NCBI GenBank assembly: GCA_030429105.1
Contig: JAUIDE010000024.1
Span: 1-45,707, forward strand
Length of the DNA: 45,707 nt
Source of the DNA: Alphaproteobacteria bacterium
GTDB lineage: Bacteria; Pseudomonadota; Alphaproteobacteria; Rhodobacterales; Rhodobacteraceae
Reading direction: 5' to 3'
Positions 32,327 to 40,353 of the stretch are shown here, one piece after another (the stretch's first letter is position 1; each line of letters opens with the position of its first letter). Position numbers and translations under genes: made by a program. Under the pieces are notes generated by a model. That model saw only the letters and a program-made list of their open reading frames with translations, was not told the DNA's origin and did not search any database.

Positions 32327-33175
32327 TCAGCCCGGATATGCGACGACCTTCTGCTCCTGCACGCCGAGGCCCGAGACGCCGACCTTCATCACGTCGCCCG
32401 GCTTCAGCCAGCGGGGCGGCTTCATGCCGAGGCCGACGCCTTCGGGCGTGCCGGTCGCGATGATGTCTCCCGGCTGGAGCGTCATCAGGGACGACATGTA
32501 GGAGACGATCTCCTTCACCGAGAAGATCATGTCGGAGGTGTTGGAGTTCTGCACCTTCTCGCCCGAAAGCTCGAGCCAGATGTCGAGCGCCTGCGGGTCG
32601 GGGATTTCGTCCTTCGTCACGATCCAGGGCCCGGTCGGCCCGAAGGTCGGGGCGGACTTGCCCTTCATCCAGGTGCCGCCGCGCTCCGCCTGCCAGTGAC
32701 GCTCGGAGACGTCGTTGATGACGCAATACCCGGAGACGACGGAGAGCGCGTCCGCCTCAGACACATGCTCGGCGGTCGCGCCGATGACGATGCCGAGTTC
32801 CGCCTCCCAGTCCGGCTTCGTGGAGCCCTTGGGGATGATCACGTCATCGAACGGGCCGGAGAGCGCGGAGGTCGCCTTGGCGAAGAGGATCGGCTCGGTC
32901 GGCGGCGTCGCGCCCGTCTCCGCCGCGTGGCGGGCGTAGTTGAGGCCGACGCAGAAGAAGTTCGGCACGGAGGCGACGCAGGAGCCGATCCGCGTTCCGG
33001 CGGGAACGGCCGGCAGCGTGGAGAGGTCGATCCCCTTCAGCTTCTCGATCGCGGCGATGGAGACGCCTTCACCCGCGAAATCGGCCGCGACGCCGGAAAG
33101 GTCGCGGATCGTCCCGCCCGCATCCAGCGCGCCCGGCTTCTCATGGCCCTTGGGCCCGAATCTGAGGAGTTTCAT
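32327..33175 (-). CDS. Fumarylacetoacetate hydrolase (FAH) family protein
   Basis: 282 residues from ATG 33175 with AGAGGGA upstream. FAH-fold motifs: VPNFFCVGLNYARHAAETG, the metal-binding acidic residues in DWEAELGIVIG, INDVSERHWQAERGG, DPQALDIWLELSGEKVQNSNTSDMIF and ATGTPEGVGLGMKPP. Members cleave or isomerise beta-diketo acids, acylpyruvates, ureidoglycolate or homoprotocatechuate-pathway dioates; this size class is often annotated ureidoglycolate lyase, but there are no purine-degradation neighbours to support it. Stands alone, divergent from a small secreted protein gene. Confidence 0.88.
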   Translation of the reverse strand: MKLLRFGPKGHEKPGALDAGGTIRDLSGVAADFAGEGVSIAAIEKLKGIDLSTLPAVPAGTRIGSCVASVPNFFCVGLNYARHAAETGATPPTEPILFAKATSALSGPFDDVIIPKGSTKPDWEAELGIVIGATAEHVSEADALSVVSGYCVINDVSERHWQAERGGTWMKGKSAPTFGPTGPWIVTKDEIPDPQALDIWLELSGEKVQNSNTSDMIFSVKEIVSYMSSLMTLQPGDIIATGTPEGVGLGMKPPRWLKPGDVMKVGVSGLGVQEQKVVAYPG

Positions 33176-33318
33176 CTTTGTCCCTCTCTTGGCGTTTCCT
33201 GTGTGCGGAAGGGCATAGTCCCTCCCCGGAAAGGCGGCAAGCGGGGCGCATCGAATCTGGCGTTCCGCGCCGCCCGTGTTAACATCGCCGAAACGTTCAG
33301 GGCCAAGGGGAGGTCTCC

Positions 33319-33603
33319 ATGAAGCGCATAGCCGCCATCGCCGCCGCCGCGCTCTTCGCCGCGACGGGCGCCCATGCCGACATGCTGAAGGTTCATGACG
33401 AGAAGGGCATGGAGGTGGAGATCGACACCGCCGCGCTCTCCGGCTGCATGATCGTCTTCGACAGCGCGGGCGCTCCGTTCGAGATCTGCCGGATGAAGAA
33501 GGTCGAGCTGACGCCGCCCTCCTCCACCCGCTCCCGCCCCGGCCATACCGAGGACGCGGCTGGAGAAGCGGCGCAGGTGATCTATGTGAAGGCCAACGAG
33601 TAG
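33319..33603 (+). CDS. Small secreted hypothetical protein
   Basis: 94 residues with GGGGAGG before the ATG. Signal peptide MKRIAAIAAAALFAATGAHA; the mature part is about 73 residues with two Cys (SGCMIVF and FEICRMKK) that could form a disulphide, a Pro/Ser/Thr stretch and a VIYVKANE end. No family recognised. It precedes the photolyase gene by 47 nt on the same strand and may be the first gene of that unit. Confidence 0.65.
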   Translation: MKRIAAIAAAALFAATGAHADMLKVHDEKGMEVEIDTAALSGCMIVFDSAGAPFEICRMKKVELTPPSSTRSRPGHTEDAAGEAAQVIYVKANE

Positions 33604-33606
33604 GTC
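33578..33606 (+). promoter_or_regulatory. Weak candidate sigma-E (RpoE/ChrR-type) promoter before the photolyase
   Basis: TGATCT (33578-33583), a 17-nt spacer and TAGGTC (33601-33606) lie 44 nt before the photolyase start, overlapping the end of the small secreted gene. The -35 matches the TGATC core known for Rhodobacter RpoE promoters; the -10 fits poorly. Suggested mainly because photolyase and the genes after it belong to that regulon in Rhodobacter. Confidence 0.3.
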
Positions 33607-33650
33607 TTCCGCCCGGTCCCGCGGAGTGAAGGCCGCCGCGGGAGCCTTTT

Positions 33651-35069
33651 GTGACGTCCACGCCGACCCTTGTCTGGTTTCGCCGCGATCTTCGGATCGC
33701 CGACAACGCCGCCCTCTCCGCCGCCGCTGCGGAGGGGCCGGTCGTTCCGGTCTTCATCCTCGACCCCGTGATCGACGCGCAGCTCGGCGCGGCGGCGCGG
33801 CTGCGGCTCGAAGCGTCGCTCCGTGCGCTCGGGCGCGAGCTTGACGGCGCCGGGGCTCCGCTTGTCCTCCGCCGGGGCGAGGCGCTGCCGACGCTTCTCG
33901 CGCTTGCGGAGGAGACGGGCGCGCGCACGGTGCGGTGGACGCGGCTGACGGACGGCCCCTCGCTGGAGCGCGACCGCGAGGTCAAGGCCGCGCTGAAGGA
34001 GAAGGGCCTGAAGGCGGAGAGCCATGACGGCTTCACCCTGCTCGACCCCTGGGCGGTCAAGACCGGGGCGAATGAGCCCTATCGCGTCTTCACGCCGTTC
34101 TGGCGGGCGCTGATGGCGCGGGAGGTTCCGCGCCCCCTGCCCCGCCCGAAGCTGACGGGCGCGCCCTCGCCCGCCTCCGACCGGCTGGAGGACTGGACGC
34201 TCGCCGCGCCGATGGGGCCGGCGGCGCCGCATCTCGCCGCCGCTTTCGAGGCGGGGGAGGCGGCGGCCTTCGCGCGGCTCGACGCCTGGCTCGAAGGCCC
34301 GGCGAAGGGATACGACCGGAACCGGGACCGGCTGGACATGCCGGACGCCGGGACGAACCTTTCCGCCTTCCTCGCGCTCGGGGAGATTTCGCCGAGGCAG
34401 GTCTGGGCGGCGATGGACCGGGCGGAGGGCGCGCGGGGCGTCGAAGCGGCGCGACGCCAGCTCGTCTGGCGCGATTTCGCGCACATGCTCCTCTTCCACG
34501 ATCCCGCGATGGAGCGGGAAAGCTGGCGGCGGGACTGGGCGGCCTTCCCCTGGCGGGACGACAACGAGGACGCCGAGCGCTGGCGGCGCGGGGAGACGGG
34601 CTGCGCCGTGGTCGACGCCGCGATGCGCCAGCTCTGGGCGACGGGCCGGATGCACAACCGGGCGCGGATGCTCGTCGCCTCCTACCTCACCAAGCATCTC
34701 CTGACGCACTGGCGCGTCGGCGAGGCGCATTTCCGCGAGACGCTGATCGACTGGGACCCGGCGAACAACGCCATGGGCTGGCAATGGGTGGCGGGCTCCG
34801 GGCCGGACGCCGCGCCCTTCTTCCGCATCTTCAACCCGGAGACGCAGGCGGAGAAGTTCGACCCGCGGGGCGCCTACCGCGATTTCTGGCTGAAGGGCGA
34901 CGGCGCTGAAACCTTCCGGGCGATGCGCCCGAAATCATGGGGCGCGGCGCCGGCCCGCGCGAAACCGCTGGTCGATCTGGCGGCTGGGCGGAAACGCGCA
35001 CTGGAAGCCTGGAGCGAGATGCGCGACAAGGCTGATGCGCCGGTCGCCGCCGGAGCGGCCGAAGGGTGA
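33651..35069 (+). CDS. phr: Deoxyribodipyrimidine photolyase (class I CPD photolyase)
   Basis: Light-driven FAD enzyme that splits cyclobutane pyrimidine dimers. 472 residues from GTG 33651, preceded by GGGAG. N-terminal antenna domain begins TLVWFRRDLRIADN; the FAD domain shows RDRLDMPDAGTNLSAFLALGEISPRQVW, LVWRDFAHMLLFHDP, the MHNRARMLVASYLTKHLLTHWRVG block and WDPANNAMGWQWVAGSGPDAAPFFRIFNP, all strongly conserved in CPD photolyases. An Asp rather than a cryptochrome substitution follows the INP-type block. The flavin oxidoreductase gene follows within 13 nt, so DNA repair and the lipid genes are probably co-transcribed. Confidence 0.95.
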   Translation: MTSTPTLVWFRRDLRIADNAALSAAAAEGPVVPVFILDPVIDAQLGAAARLRLEASLRALGRELDGAGAPLVLRRGEALPTLLALAEETGARTVRWTRLTDGPSLERDREVKAALKEKGLKAESHDGFTLLDPWAVKTGANEPYRVFTPFWRALMAREVPRPLPRPKLTGAPSPASDRLEDWTLAAPMGPAAPHLAAAFEAGEAAAFARLDAWLEGPAKGYDRNRDRLDMPDAGTNLSAFLALGEISPRQVWAAMDRAEGARGVEAARRQLVWRDFAHMLLFHDPAMERESWRRDWAAFPWRDDNEDAERWRRGETGCAVVDAAMRQLWATGRMHNRARMLVASYLTKHLLTHWRVGEAHFRETLIDWDPANNAMGWQWVAGSGPDAAPFFRIFNPETQAEKFDPRGAYRDFWLKGDGAETFRAMRPKSWGAAPARAKPLVDLAAGRKRALEAWSEMRDKADAPVAAGAAEG

Positions 35070-35082
35070 GGGAGAGCAGTTC

Positions 35083-36402
35083 TTGAAAATCGCAGTCGTG
35101 GGTTCAGGCGCCGCAGGTCTCGGCGCGGCGCTGGCCCTTTCGGACCGTCACGAGGTCCTGCTCTTCGAGAAGGCGGAGCGTTTCGGCGGCCACGCCAATA
35201 CGGTGGACGTCGCCTTCGGGGACGAGAATGTGGCGGTGGACACCGGCTTCATCGTCTTCAACGAGCGGAACTATCCCAATCTCTGCGCGCTGTTCGATCA
35301 TCTCGGGACGCCGACGAAGCCTTCCGACATGTCCTTCGGCTTCTCGATGGGCGGCGGGCGGTTCGAATATGCCTGCGACAACATCGACAAGATCTTCGCG
35401 CAGCGGCGGAACGCGCTGAACCCGCGCTTCATCCTCGGCTTCCGCGATGTGATGAAGTTCGTGAGGCACGCGCCGAAGGACCTTGATTCGGGAGCGCTTT
35501 CCGGCCTCACGCTGGGCGAGTGGCTGGCCGAGCGGCGCTTCGGCTCCTGGTTCCGGGAGCGGTTCATCCTGCCGATGGGCGGGGCGATCTGGTCCACGCC
35601 TACGGAGCGGATGCTCTCCTTCCCCGCCGCAAATTTCGTGAGCTTCTTCGCCAATCATGACCTCTTCACCGGCCTCGCCGCGGCGATGCAGTGGCGGACG
35701 GTGGAGGGCGGCAGCCGCGTCTATGTCGAGGAAATCGTCCGCCGTCTCTCGAACCGGGCGCGGAACGGCGTCGGCGTCGTCTCCTCGGAACGGGCCGAGG
35801 GGCAGGTCAGGCTCCGCTTCTCCGATGGCTCGGAAGGGCTCTTCGATCAGGTCGTCTTCGCCGGCCATGCGCCGGACACGTTCGGGATCATCGCCGATCT
35901 CGACCTTCGGGAGCGGGCGCTGCTCGGCGCCTTCCGCACCACGTCGAACCGGGCCATCCTGCATTCCGACCCGGCGCTGATGCCTAAGCGGCGCAAGGTC
36001 TGGTCCTCCTGGACGATGATGTTCGAGGGCGCGGAGCGCGGCGCGGCGGGCGAGCCCGTGACGCTTTCCTACTGGATGAACCGGCTGCAATCGCTGCCGG
36101 CGCGGAACGATCTCTTCGTCACGCTCAACGCCCGCCGCCTTCCGGCGCCGGACAAGACGCACGCCGTCTTCGACTACGCCCACCCGCTCTATGACGAGGC
36201 GGCCTTCGCGGCGCAGGCGCGGATGGACGAGATCCAGGGCCAGGGCGGATACTGGTACGCCGGCGCCTGGCTCGGTTGGGGCTTCCACGAGGACGCGCTG
36301 ACATCCGGCCTCCGCGTGGCGGAGGCGCTTCAGGCCCGCCCGGCCTGGGCGCGCGATCTCGGCCCGCCGCTCGCCCGCGATTACGACCTGGCGGCGGAAT
36401 GA
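35083..36402 (+). CDS. FAD-dependent amine-oxidase-like oxidoreductase, candidate furan-fatty-acid desaturase
   Basis: 439 residues from TTG 35083, preceded by GAGGGAG. GSGAAG dinucleotide motif at residues 7-12, then FEKAERFGGHANTVDV, VDTGFIVFNERNYPNLCALFDHLG and the late WYAGAWLGWGFHEDAL. This family always sits next to DUF1365 and cyclopropane-synthase-like genes in proteobacteria. In Rhodobacter sphaeroides a protein of this type belongs to the RpoE-ChrR singlet-oxygen regulon, and as I recall corresponds to UfaD, which desaturates a methylated phospholipid acyl chain. A generic 'amine oxidase' or 'phytoene-desaturase-like' label would be less informative. The stop overlaps the next gene (ATGA). 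Confidence 0.85.
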   Translation: MKIAVVGSGAAGLGAALALSDRHEVLLFEKAERFGGHANTVDVAFGDENVAVDTGFIVFNERNYPNLCALFDHLGTPTKPSDMSFGFSMGGGRFEYACDNIDKIFAQRRNALNPRFILGFRDVMKFVRHAPKDLDSGALSGLTLGEWLAERRFGSWFRERFILPMGGAIWSTPTERMLSFPAANFVSFFANHDLFTGLAAAMQWRTVEGGSRVYVEEIVRRLSNRARNGVGVVSSERAEGQVRLRFSDGSEGLFDQVVFAGHAPDTFGIIADLDLRERALLGAFRTTSNRAILHSDPALMPKRRKVWSSWTMMFEGAERGAAGEPVTLSYWMNRLQSLPARNDLFVTLNARRLPAPDKTHAVFDYAHPLYDEAAFAAQARMDEIQGQGGYWYAGAWLGWGFHEDALTSGLRVAEALQARPAWARDLGPPLARDYDLAAE

Positions 36403-37196
36403 CGGGCGCACGGGCGGAGGACATGCACCGCCTCTATGTCGGGGAGGTGATGCACATGCGTCTCCGCCCCTTCCGGCACCAGTTCCGCTACCGCGTCTTC
36501 ACCGCCCTGCTCGACATCGACGCGCTGGAGAGCGCGGAAAGCCGGCTGATGAAGGTGGACCGGTTCGGCCTCTTCTCCTTTCACCGGAAGGACCACGGCC
36601 CGCGGGACGGCTCCGCGCTCCGCCCCTGGGCGGAGCGGCTGCTGCGGGAGGCCGGGCGCCCCGCGCCCGCGCGGATCCGGCTCCTCTCGATGCCGCGGCT
36701 CCTCGGCTACGCCTTCAACCCGCTCTCCGTCTTCTTCTGCGAGGATCCGGCCGGCCGGCTCGAAAGCGTGATCTACGAGGTGAAGAACACGTTCGGGGAC
36801 CAGATTCCTTACGTCCTTTCCGCCGAACCGGGTGCGGACGGGGCGGTGCGGCACGAGCAGGGGAAGGCGATGTTCGTCTCCCCCTTCATCGGCATGGACC
36901 AGACCTATCGCTTCACCATCCGCCCGCCGGACGAGCGGCTGGCGATCCGCATCCGCCAGCATGACGCGGAGGGCGACTGGCTGATCGCGACGCAGACGGG
37001 GCGGGCGCGGGCGCTGACGGACGGGGCGTTGCTCCGCCTCGCGTTCACCCATCCGCTCGCCGCCTTCAAGGTGATCGCGGCGATCCACTGGCAGGCGCTC
37101 AAGCTGTGGTTGAAGGGCGCGCGATTCACCCGCTATCCGGGCGCCGACGCCGCCTTCCGCGGCGTCGAGGGTCGCGAGGCGCGCACGGAGACTTGA
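36399..37196 (+). CDS. DUF1365 family protein, candidate furan-fatty-acid oxygenase
   Basis: 265 residues from ATG 36399 in an ATGA overlap. Family blocks: LYVGEVMHMRLRPFRHQFRYRVF, FSFHRKDHGPRDG, LLSMPRLLGYAFNPLSVFFCED, YEVKNTFGDQIPYVL and the C-terminal IHWQALKLWLKG. DUF1365 has conserved His/Asp residues (RFGLFSFHRKDHG) compatible with a metal site. As I recall, its Rhodobacter homologue is UfaO, proposed to add O2-derived oxygen to a methylated diene to make the furan ring; the assignment here is by neighbourhood. Confidence 0.85.
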   Translation: MTGARAEDMHRLYVGEVMHMRLRPFRHQFRYRVFTALLDIDALESAESRLMKVDRFGLFSFHRKDHGPRDGSALRPWAERLLREAGRPAPARIRLLSMPRLLGYAFNPLSVFFCEDPAGRLESVIYEVKNTFGDQIPYVLSAEPGADGAVRHEQGKAMFVSPFIGMDQTYRFTIRPPDERLAIRIRQHDAEGDWLIATQTGRARALTDGALLRLAFTHPLAAFKVIAAIHWQALKLWLKGARFTRYPGADAAFRGVEGREARTET

Positions 37197-37267
37197 TTTC
37201 CGGGGCCGGACGACCACAAAATTTGCTTAACAAGTCGGAACGACAGCGGGGAGCGCCGGTTTCGGCG

Positions 37268-38473
37268 ATGGCTATGGAAAAGAACGTGAAAGGGCCGACG
37301 CCGCGCTACTTCCAGGCGGCCTACGGCGTCATCAAGGGCATCAAGATCGGCTCGATGGCCTTCGCCCTCCCGGACGGGCGGCGGTTCGAGGCGAAGGGGA
37401 CGGAGCCGGGGCCGCACGGAGAGATCGTGGTCCGCAACCCGGACTTCTTCGGGCGGCTGATCCGCGAGGGCGATCTCGGCTTCGCCGAGAGCTACATGGA
37501 CGGCTGGTGGGACACGCCGGACCTGCAGGGGCTGATGGACGTCGTGCTCCTCAACAATGACAGCGTGGGCCGCGGCTTCCCTGGCATGTTTCTGCTCCGC
37601 TCTTACGAGCGGCTCCGGCACTGGATGAACCGCAACACGAAGGCCGGATCGGCGAAGAACATCTCCCATCACTACGACCTCGGGAACGACTTCTATTCGG
37701 CCTGGCTCGACGAGACGATGACCTATTCCTCCGCGCTCTTCCGGAAGGAGGGCGAGCCGCTCTCGGCGGCGCAGGCGAACAAGTACGATTCGATCCTGAA
37801 CCTGATCGGCGCCCGGGAGGGCGACCATGTGCTCGAGATCGGCTGCGGCTGGGGCGGCTTCGCGGAGCACGCGGCGAAGGCGCGCGGCGCCCGCGTCACC
37901 GGCATCACCATCTCCAAGGAGCAGCACGATTTCGCCCGCGCCCGGATGCAGCGCGAGGGGCTGAACGAGAAGGTCGAGATCGTGATGCGCGACTATCGGG
38001 ACGAGCGGGGCCGCTATGACGGCATCGCCTCCATCGAGATGTTCGAGGCGGTGGGCGAGCAGTTCTGGCCCGGCTATTTCGACACGGTGCGCGAGCGGCT
38101 GAAGCCGGGCTCCGCCGCCTCGCTCCAGATCATCACCATCGCGGACGACCTCTTCCCCGCCTATCGCAAGGGCGTGGACTTCATCCAGAAATACATCTTC
38201 CCCGGCGGCATGCTGCCCTCCCCCACCGAGCTTCGCCGCCAGATCGGGCGGGCGGGGCTCGAATTCCGGCACTCTATCGAATTCGGGCAGAGCTATTCCG
38301 AGACGCTGCGGCAATGGCGCGGCGTCTTCAACGAGCGGTGGGAAGATATTCGCGCGCTCGGCTTCGACGAGCGGTTCCACCGGATGTGGAACTATTACCT
38401 CGCGAGCTGCGCCGGAACCTTCATGGCGGGCACGACCGACGTGACGCAGGTGGCGATCCGCCGCCCCGCCTGA
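37268..38473 (+). CDS. Cyclopropane-fatty-acid-synthase-family SAM methyltransferase
   Basis: 401 residues from ATG 37268 (a second ATG at 37274 is possible). NISHHYDLGNDFYSAWLDETMTYS precedes the SAM motif VLEIGCGWGGFAE at about 188-200, followed by GITISKEQHDFARARM, DYRDERGRYDGIASIEMFEAVGEQFW and YIFPGGMLPSP. These enzymes act on phospholipid acyl double bonds, making either a cyclopropane ring (Cfa) or, for UfaM, a methylated alkene on the way to a furan. Context with the flavin and DUF1365 proteins leaves both open. The 71-nt upstream gap may carry an extra promoter. Confidence 0.9.
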   Translation: MAMEKNVKGPTPRYFQAAYGVIKGIKIGSMAFALPDGRRFEAKGTEPGPHGEIVVRNPDFFGRLIREGDLGFAESYMDGWWDTPDLQGLMDVVLLNNDSVGRGFPGMFLLRSYERLRHWMNRNTKAGSAKNISHHYDLGNDFYSAWLDETMTYSSALFRKEGEPLSAAQANKYDSILNLIGAREGDHVLEIGCGWGGFAEHAAKARGARVTGITISKEQHDFARARMQREGLNEKVEIVMRDYRDERGRYDGIASIEMFEAVGEQFWPGYFDTVRERLKPGSAASLQIITIADDLFPAYRKGVDFIQKYIFPGGMLPSPTELRRQIGRAGLEFRHSIEFGQSYSETLRQWRGVFNERWEDIRALGFDERFHRMWNYYLASCAGTFMAGTTDVTQVAIRRPA

Positions 38474-38485
38474 AAGGGGGCCGAA

Positions 38486-38932
38486 ATGCTCACCGGCGGG
38501 CGCCTCGCCGCCGCCTTCCTGATGATGCTGGCGATGATCGGCGCGATGGTCACCTATCTCGACGACGCCCGCTTCTTCCGGGAGGACTGGCCGGCGCCCA
38601 TCGTCGCCGCCGCGATCATTGGCTTCGCCGCGGGCTGGAGCCAGCTCGGCGGCGGACTCGGGCGGGACTTCCTCGCCTCCGGGATGTACGGAATCGGCGC
38701 GGCCGTGGTCGCCATCGTCTTCTTCGCGCTTATCTACGGAATAAGAAGCGCGTGGATCACGCATTTCGGCGTGCAGTTCGACGCGCCGATCGACGTGGTG
38801 GCGCATATCATCACGACGGGGTTGACCGTGCTTGAATCCGCCATCGCATCCCGCAGGACCCTTGCGGCGCTCATCCTCGGCTCGATGACCGCCGGGATCA
38901 TCGCCGAGTACTTCAACCGGATCTGGCGGTGA
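38486..38932 (+). CDS. trgA: TrgA-family membrane protein
   Basis: 148 residues with four hydrophobic segments (about 5-25, 38-56, 66-88, 124-142) and the pattern GFAAGWSQLGGGLGRDFLASGMYGIGAAVVAIVFFALIYG, then a conserved LILGSMTAGIIAEYFNRIW end. This matches the TrgA proteins first described from a tellurite-resistance region of Rhodobacter sphaeroides; the molecular role is not established. AAGGGGG precedes ATG 38486, 12 nt after the methyltransferase stop, and its stop overlaps the MFS start by 4 nt. Confidence 0.72.
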   Translation: MLTGGRLAAAFLMMLAMIGAMVTYLDDARFFREDWPAPIVAAAIIGFAAGWSQLGGGLGRDFLASGMYGIGAAVVAIVFFALIYGIRSAWITHFGVQFDAPIDVVAHIITTGLTVLESAIASRRTLAALILGSMTAGIIAEYFNRIWR

Positions 38933-40224
38933 GCCTCCGCCGCAACGCCGGCTATGCGGCGCCGGCGCTGCCGCTCGCGGCGCTCTATTTCCCGGTCTAC
39001 GTCTATGTCGCGCCGTTCTATGCGGAGATGGGCGTCAGCCTCGCCGCGCTCGGCGCGCTCTTCATCGCGATCCGGCTGATGGACGCGATCACCGACCCGC
39101 TGATGGGCTGGCTGTCGGACCGGACGCCGGGCTTCATCGCGCGCCGGTTCGGGCGGCGGAAGCCGTGGCTCCTTCTTTCCGCGCCGCTCGTCGCGATCTC
39201 CTGCTGGATGCTGATGGTCCCGCCGGAGGGCGCGGGGATCGGGCATGTCGCGCTCTGGCTCTCGCTCCTCACCCTCTCCTGGACCGTGGCGCTGACGCCC
39301 TGGTTCGCATGGGGCGCCGAGATTTCCGGCGATTATGCGGAGCGGGCGACGATCACGGCATGGCGGGAGGGGGCGACGCTCGTCGGCACCGTGATCGCCG
39401 TCATCCTCTACAACGTCTCCGAAGGGGCGGCGGAGGGGATGCGGGCCGTCGCGCTCTTCGTCGCCGCATTGATGCCGCTCGCCGCGCTCGCCGCGGCGCT
39501 GATGGCGCCGGAGCCGGCGGACTACACGAAGAACCGCATGGCGCTCAGGGCCGGGCTCCGCGCCGTGGCGGGGAGCGCGCTCTTCCGCCGGCTGCTCCTC
39601 GCCTATTTCGTCAACGGGCTCGCCAACGCCCTGCCGGCGGGGCTCTTCCTCTTCTTCATCGGCGACTATCTCGGCGCGCCTGAGGCGGGCTGGCTCCTCC
39701 TCGTCTATTTCCTCTGCGCCATCGCGGGCCTGCCCTTCTGGGCCTGGGCGGCTCGGCGCCTCTCGAAACACCGCGCGTGGGGTCTCGCGATGATCTGGTG
39801 CTCCGCCGCCTTCGCCCCCGCCTTCTGGCTCGGGGAGGGGGACGTGGCGCTCTTCGCGGCGATCTGCGTCGCCACCGGCTTCGCGCTCGGCGCCGATCTC
39901 GCGCTCCCCGCCTCGATCCAGGCGGATGTGGTGGACTCGGACACGGCGGAGACGGGGGAGCAGCGGACGGGCCTCTTCTTCGCCCTCTGGTCGGTGGCGA
40001 CGAAGGCCGCGCTCGCGCTTTCCGGCGGCTTCGCGCTCATCGCGCTCGACGTTGCGGGCTTTCAGGCGGGGGCGAAGAATCCGCCCGGGGCGCTGCTCGC
40101 GCTCGCCGGCCTCTATGCGCTGGCGCCGGTGGCGCTGAAGCTCGTCGCCGTCGCGATGATGTGGCGCTTCCCGCTCGGCGCGGCCGAGCAGCAGGCGCTT
40201 CGGGCGCGGATCGAGCAGGCCTGA
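38929..40224 (+). CDS. MFS transporter of the GPH (MelB-like) family
   Basis: 431 residues from GTG 38929, in a GTGA overlap. About 12 helices; the family signature DAITDPLMGWLSDRTPG with ARRFGRRKPWLLLSAP is clear, as is the later PASIQADVVDSDTAETGEQRTGLFFALWS block. GPH proteins are cation-sugar symporters, but members attached to cyclopropane-synthase/flavin/DUF1365 clusters, as here, have no proven substrate and may serve lipid or osmolyte transport. It ends the rightward lipid/repair unit. Confidence 0.87.
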   Translation: MSLRRNAGYAAPALPLAALYFPVYVYVAPFYAEMGVSLAALGALFIAIRLMDAITDPLMGWLSDRTPGFIARRFGRRKPWLLLSAPLVAISCWMLMVPPEGAGIGHVALWLSLLTLSWTVALTPWFAWGAEISGDYAERATITAWREGATLVGTVIAVILYNVSEGAAEGMRAVALFVAALMPLAALAAALMAPEPADYTKNRMALRAGLRAVAGSALFRRLLLAYFVNGLANALPAGLFLFFIGDYLGAPEAGWLLLVYFLCAIAGLPFWAWAARRLSKHRAWGLAMIWCSAAFAPAFWLGEGDVALFAAICVATGFALGADLALPASIQADVVDSDTAETGEQRTGLFFALWSVATKAALALSGGFALIALDVAGFQAGAKNPPGALLALAGLYALAPVALKLVAVAMMWRFPLGAAEQQALRARIEQA

Positions 40225-40269
40225 TCCCGCCCGTCGTCGCGGCGATAGGCCCGACGTTCATCATCGGTT

Positions 40270-40294
40270 ATGCTGCGGCTGATATGCGCAGCAT
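40270..40294. terminator. Inverted repeat between the MFS and hybrid-kinase genes
   Basis: ATGCTGCG (40270-40277), 9-nt loop, CGCAGCAT (40287-40294), 46 nt beyond the MFS stop and 60 nt before the kinase start. It is AT-richer than its surroundings. It may end the MFS transcript, or be an operator for the kinase gene; sequence does not decide. Confidence 0.4.
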
Positions 40295-40353
40295 TCTACC
40301 GATCCGCGGCCTTGGCGCCGCGGCGGCATTGAACGGGGCGAACCGGCGGATTG

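Noticed and set aside
35104-36411. A 435-codon minus-strand frame over the flavin oxidoreductase
   Set aside because: Basic, low-complexity shadow; the plus strand has the GxGxxG motif and operon overlaps.
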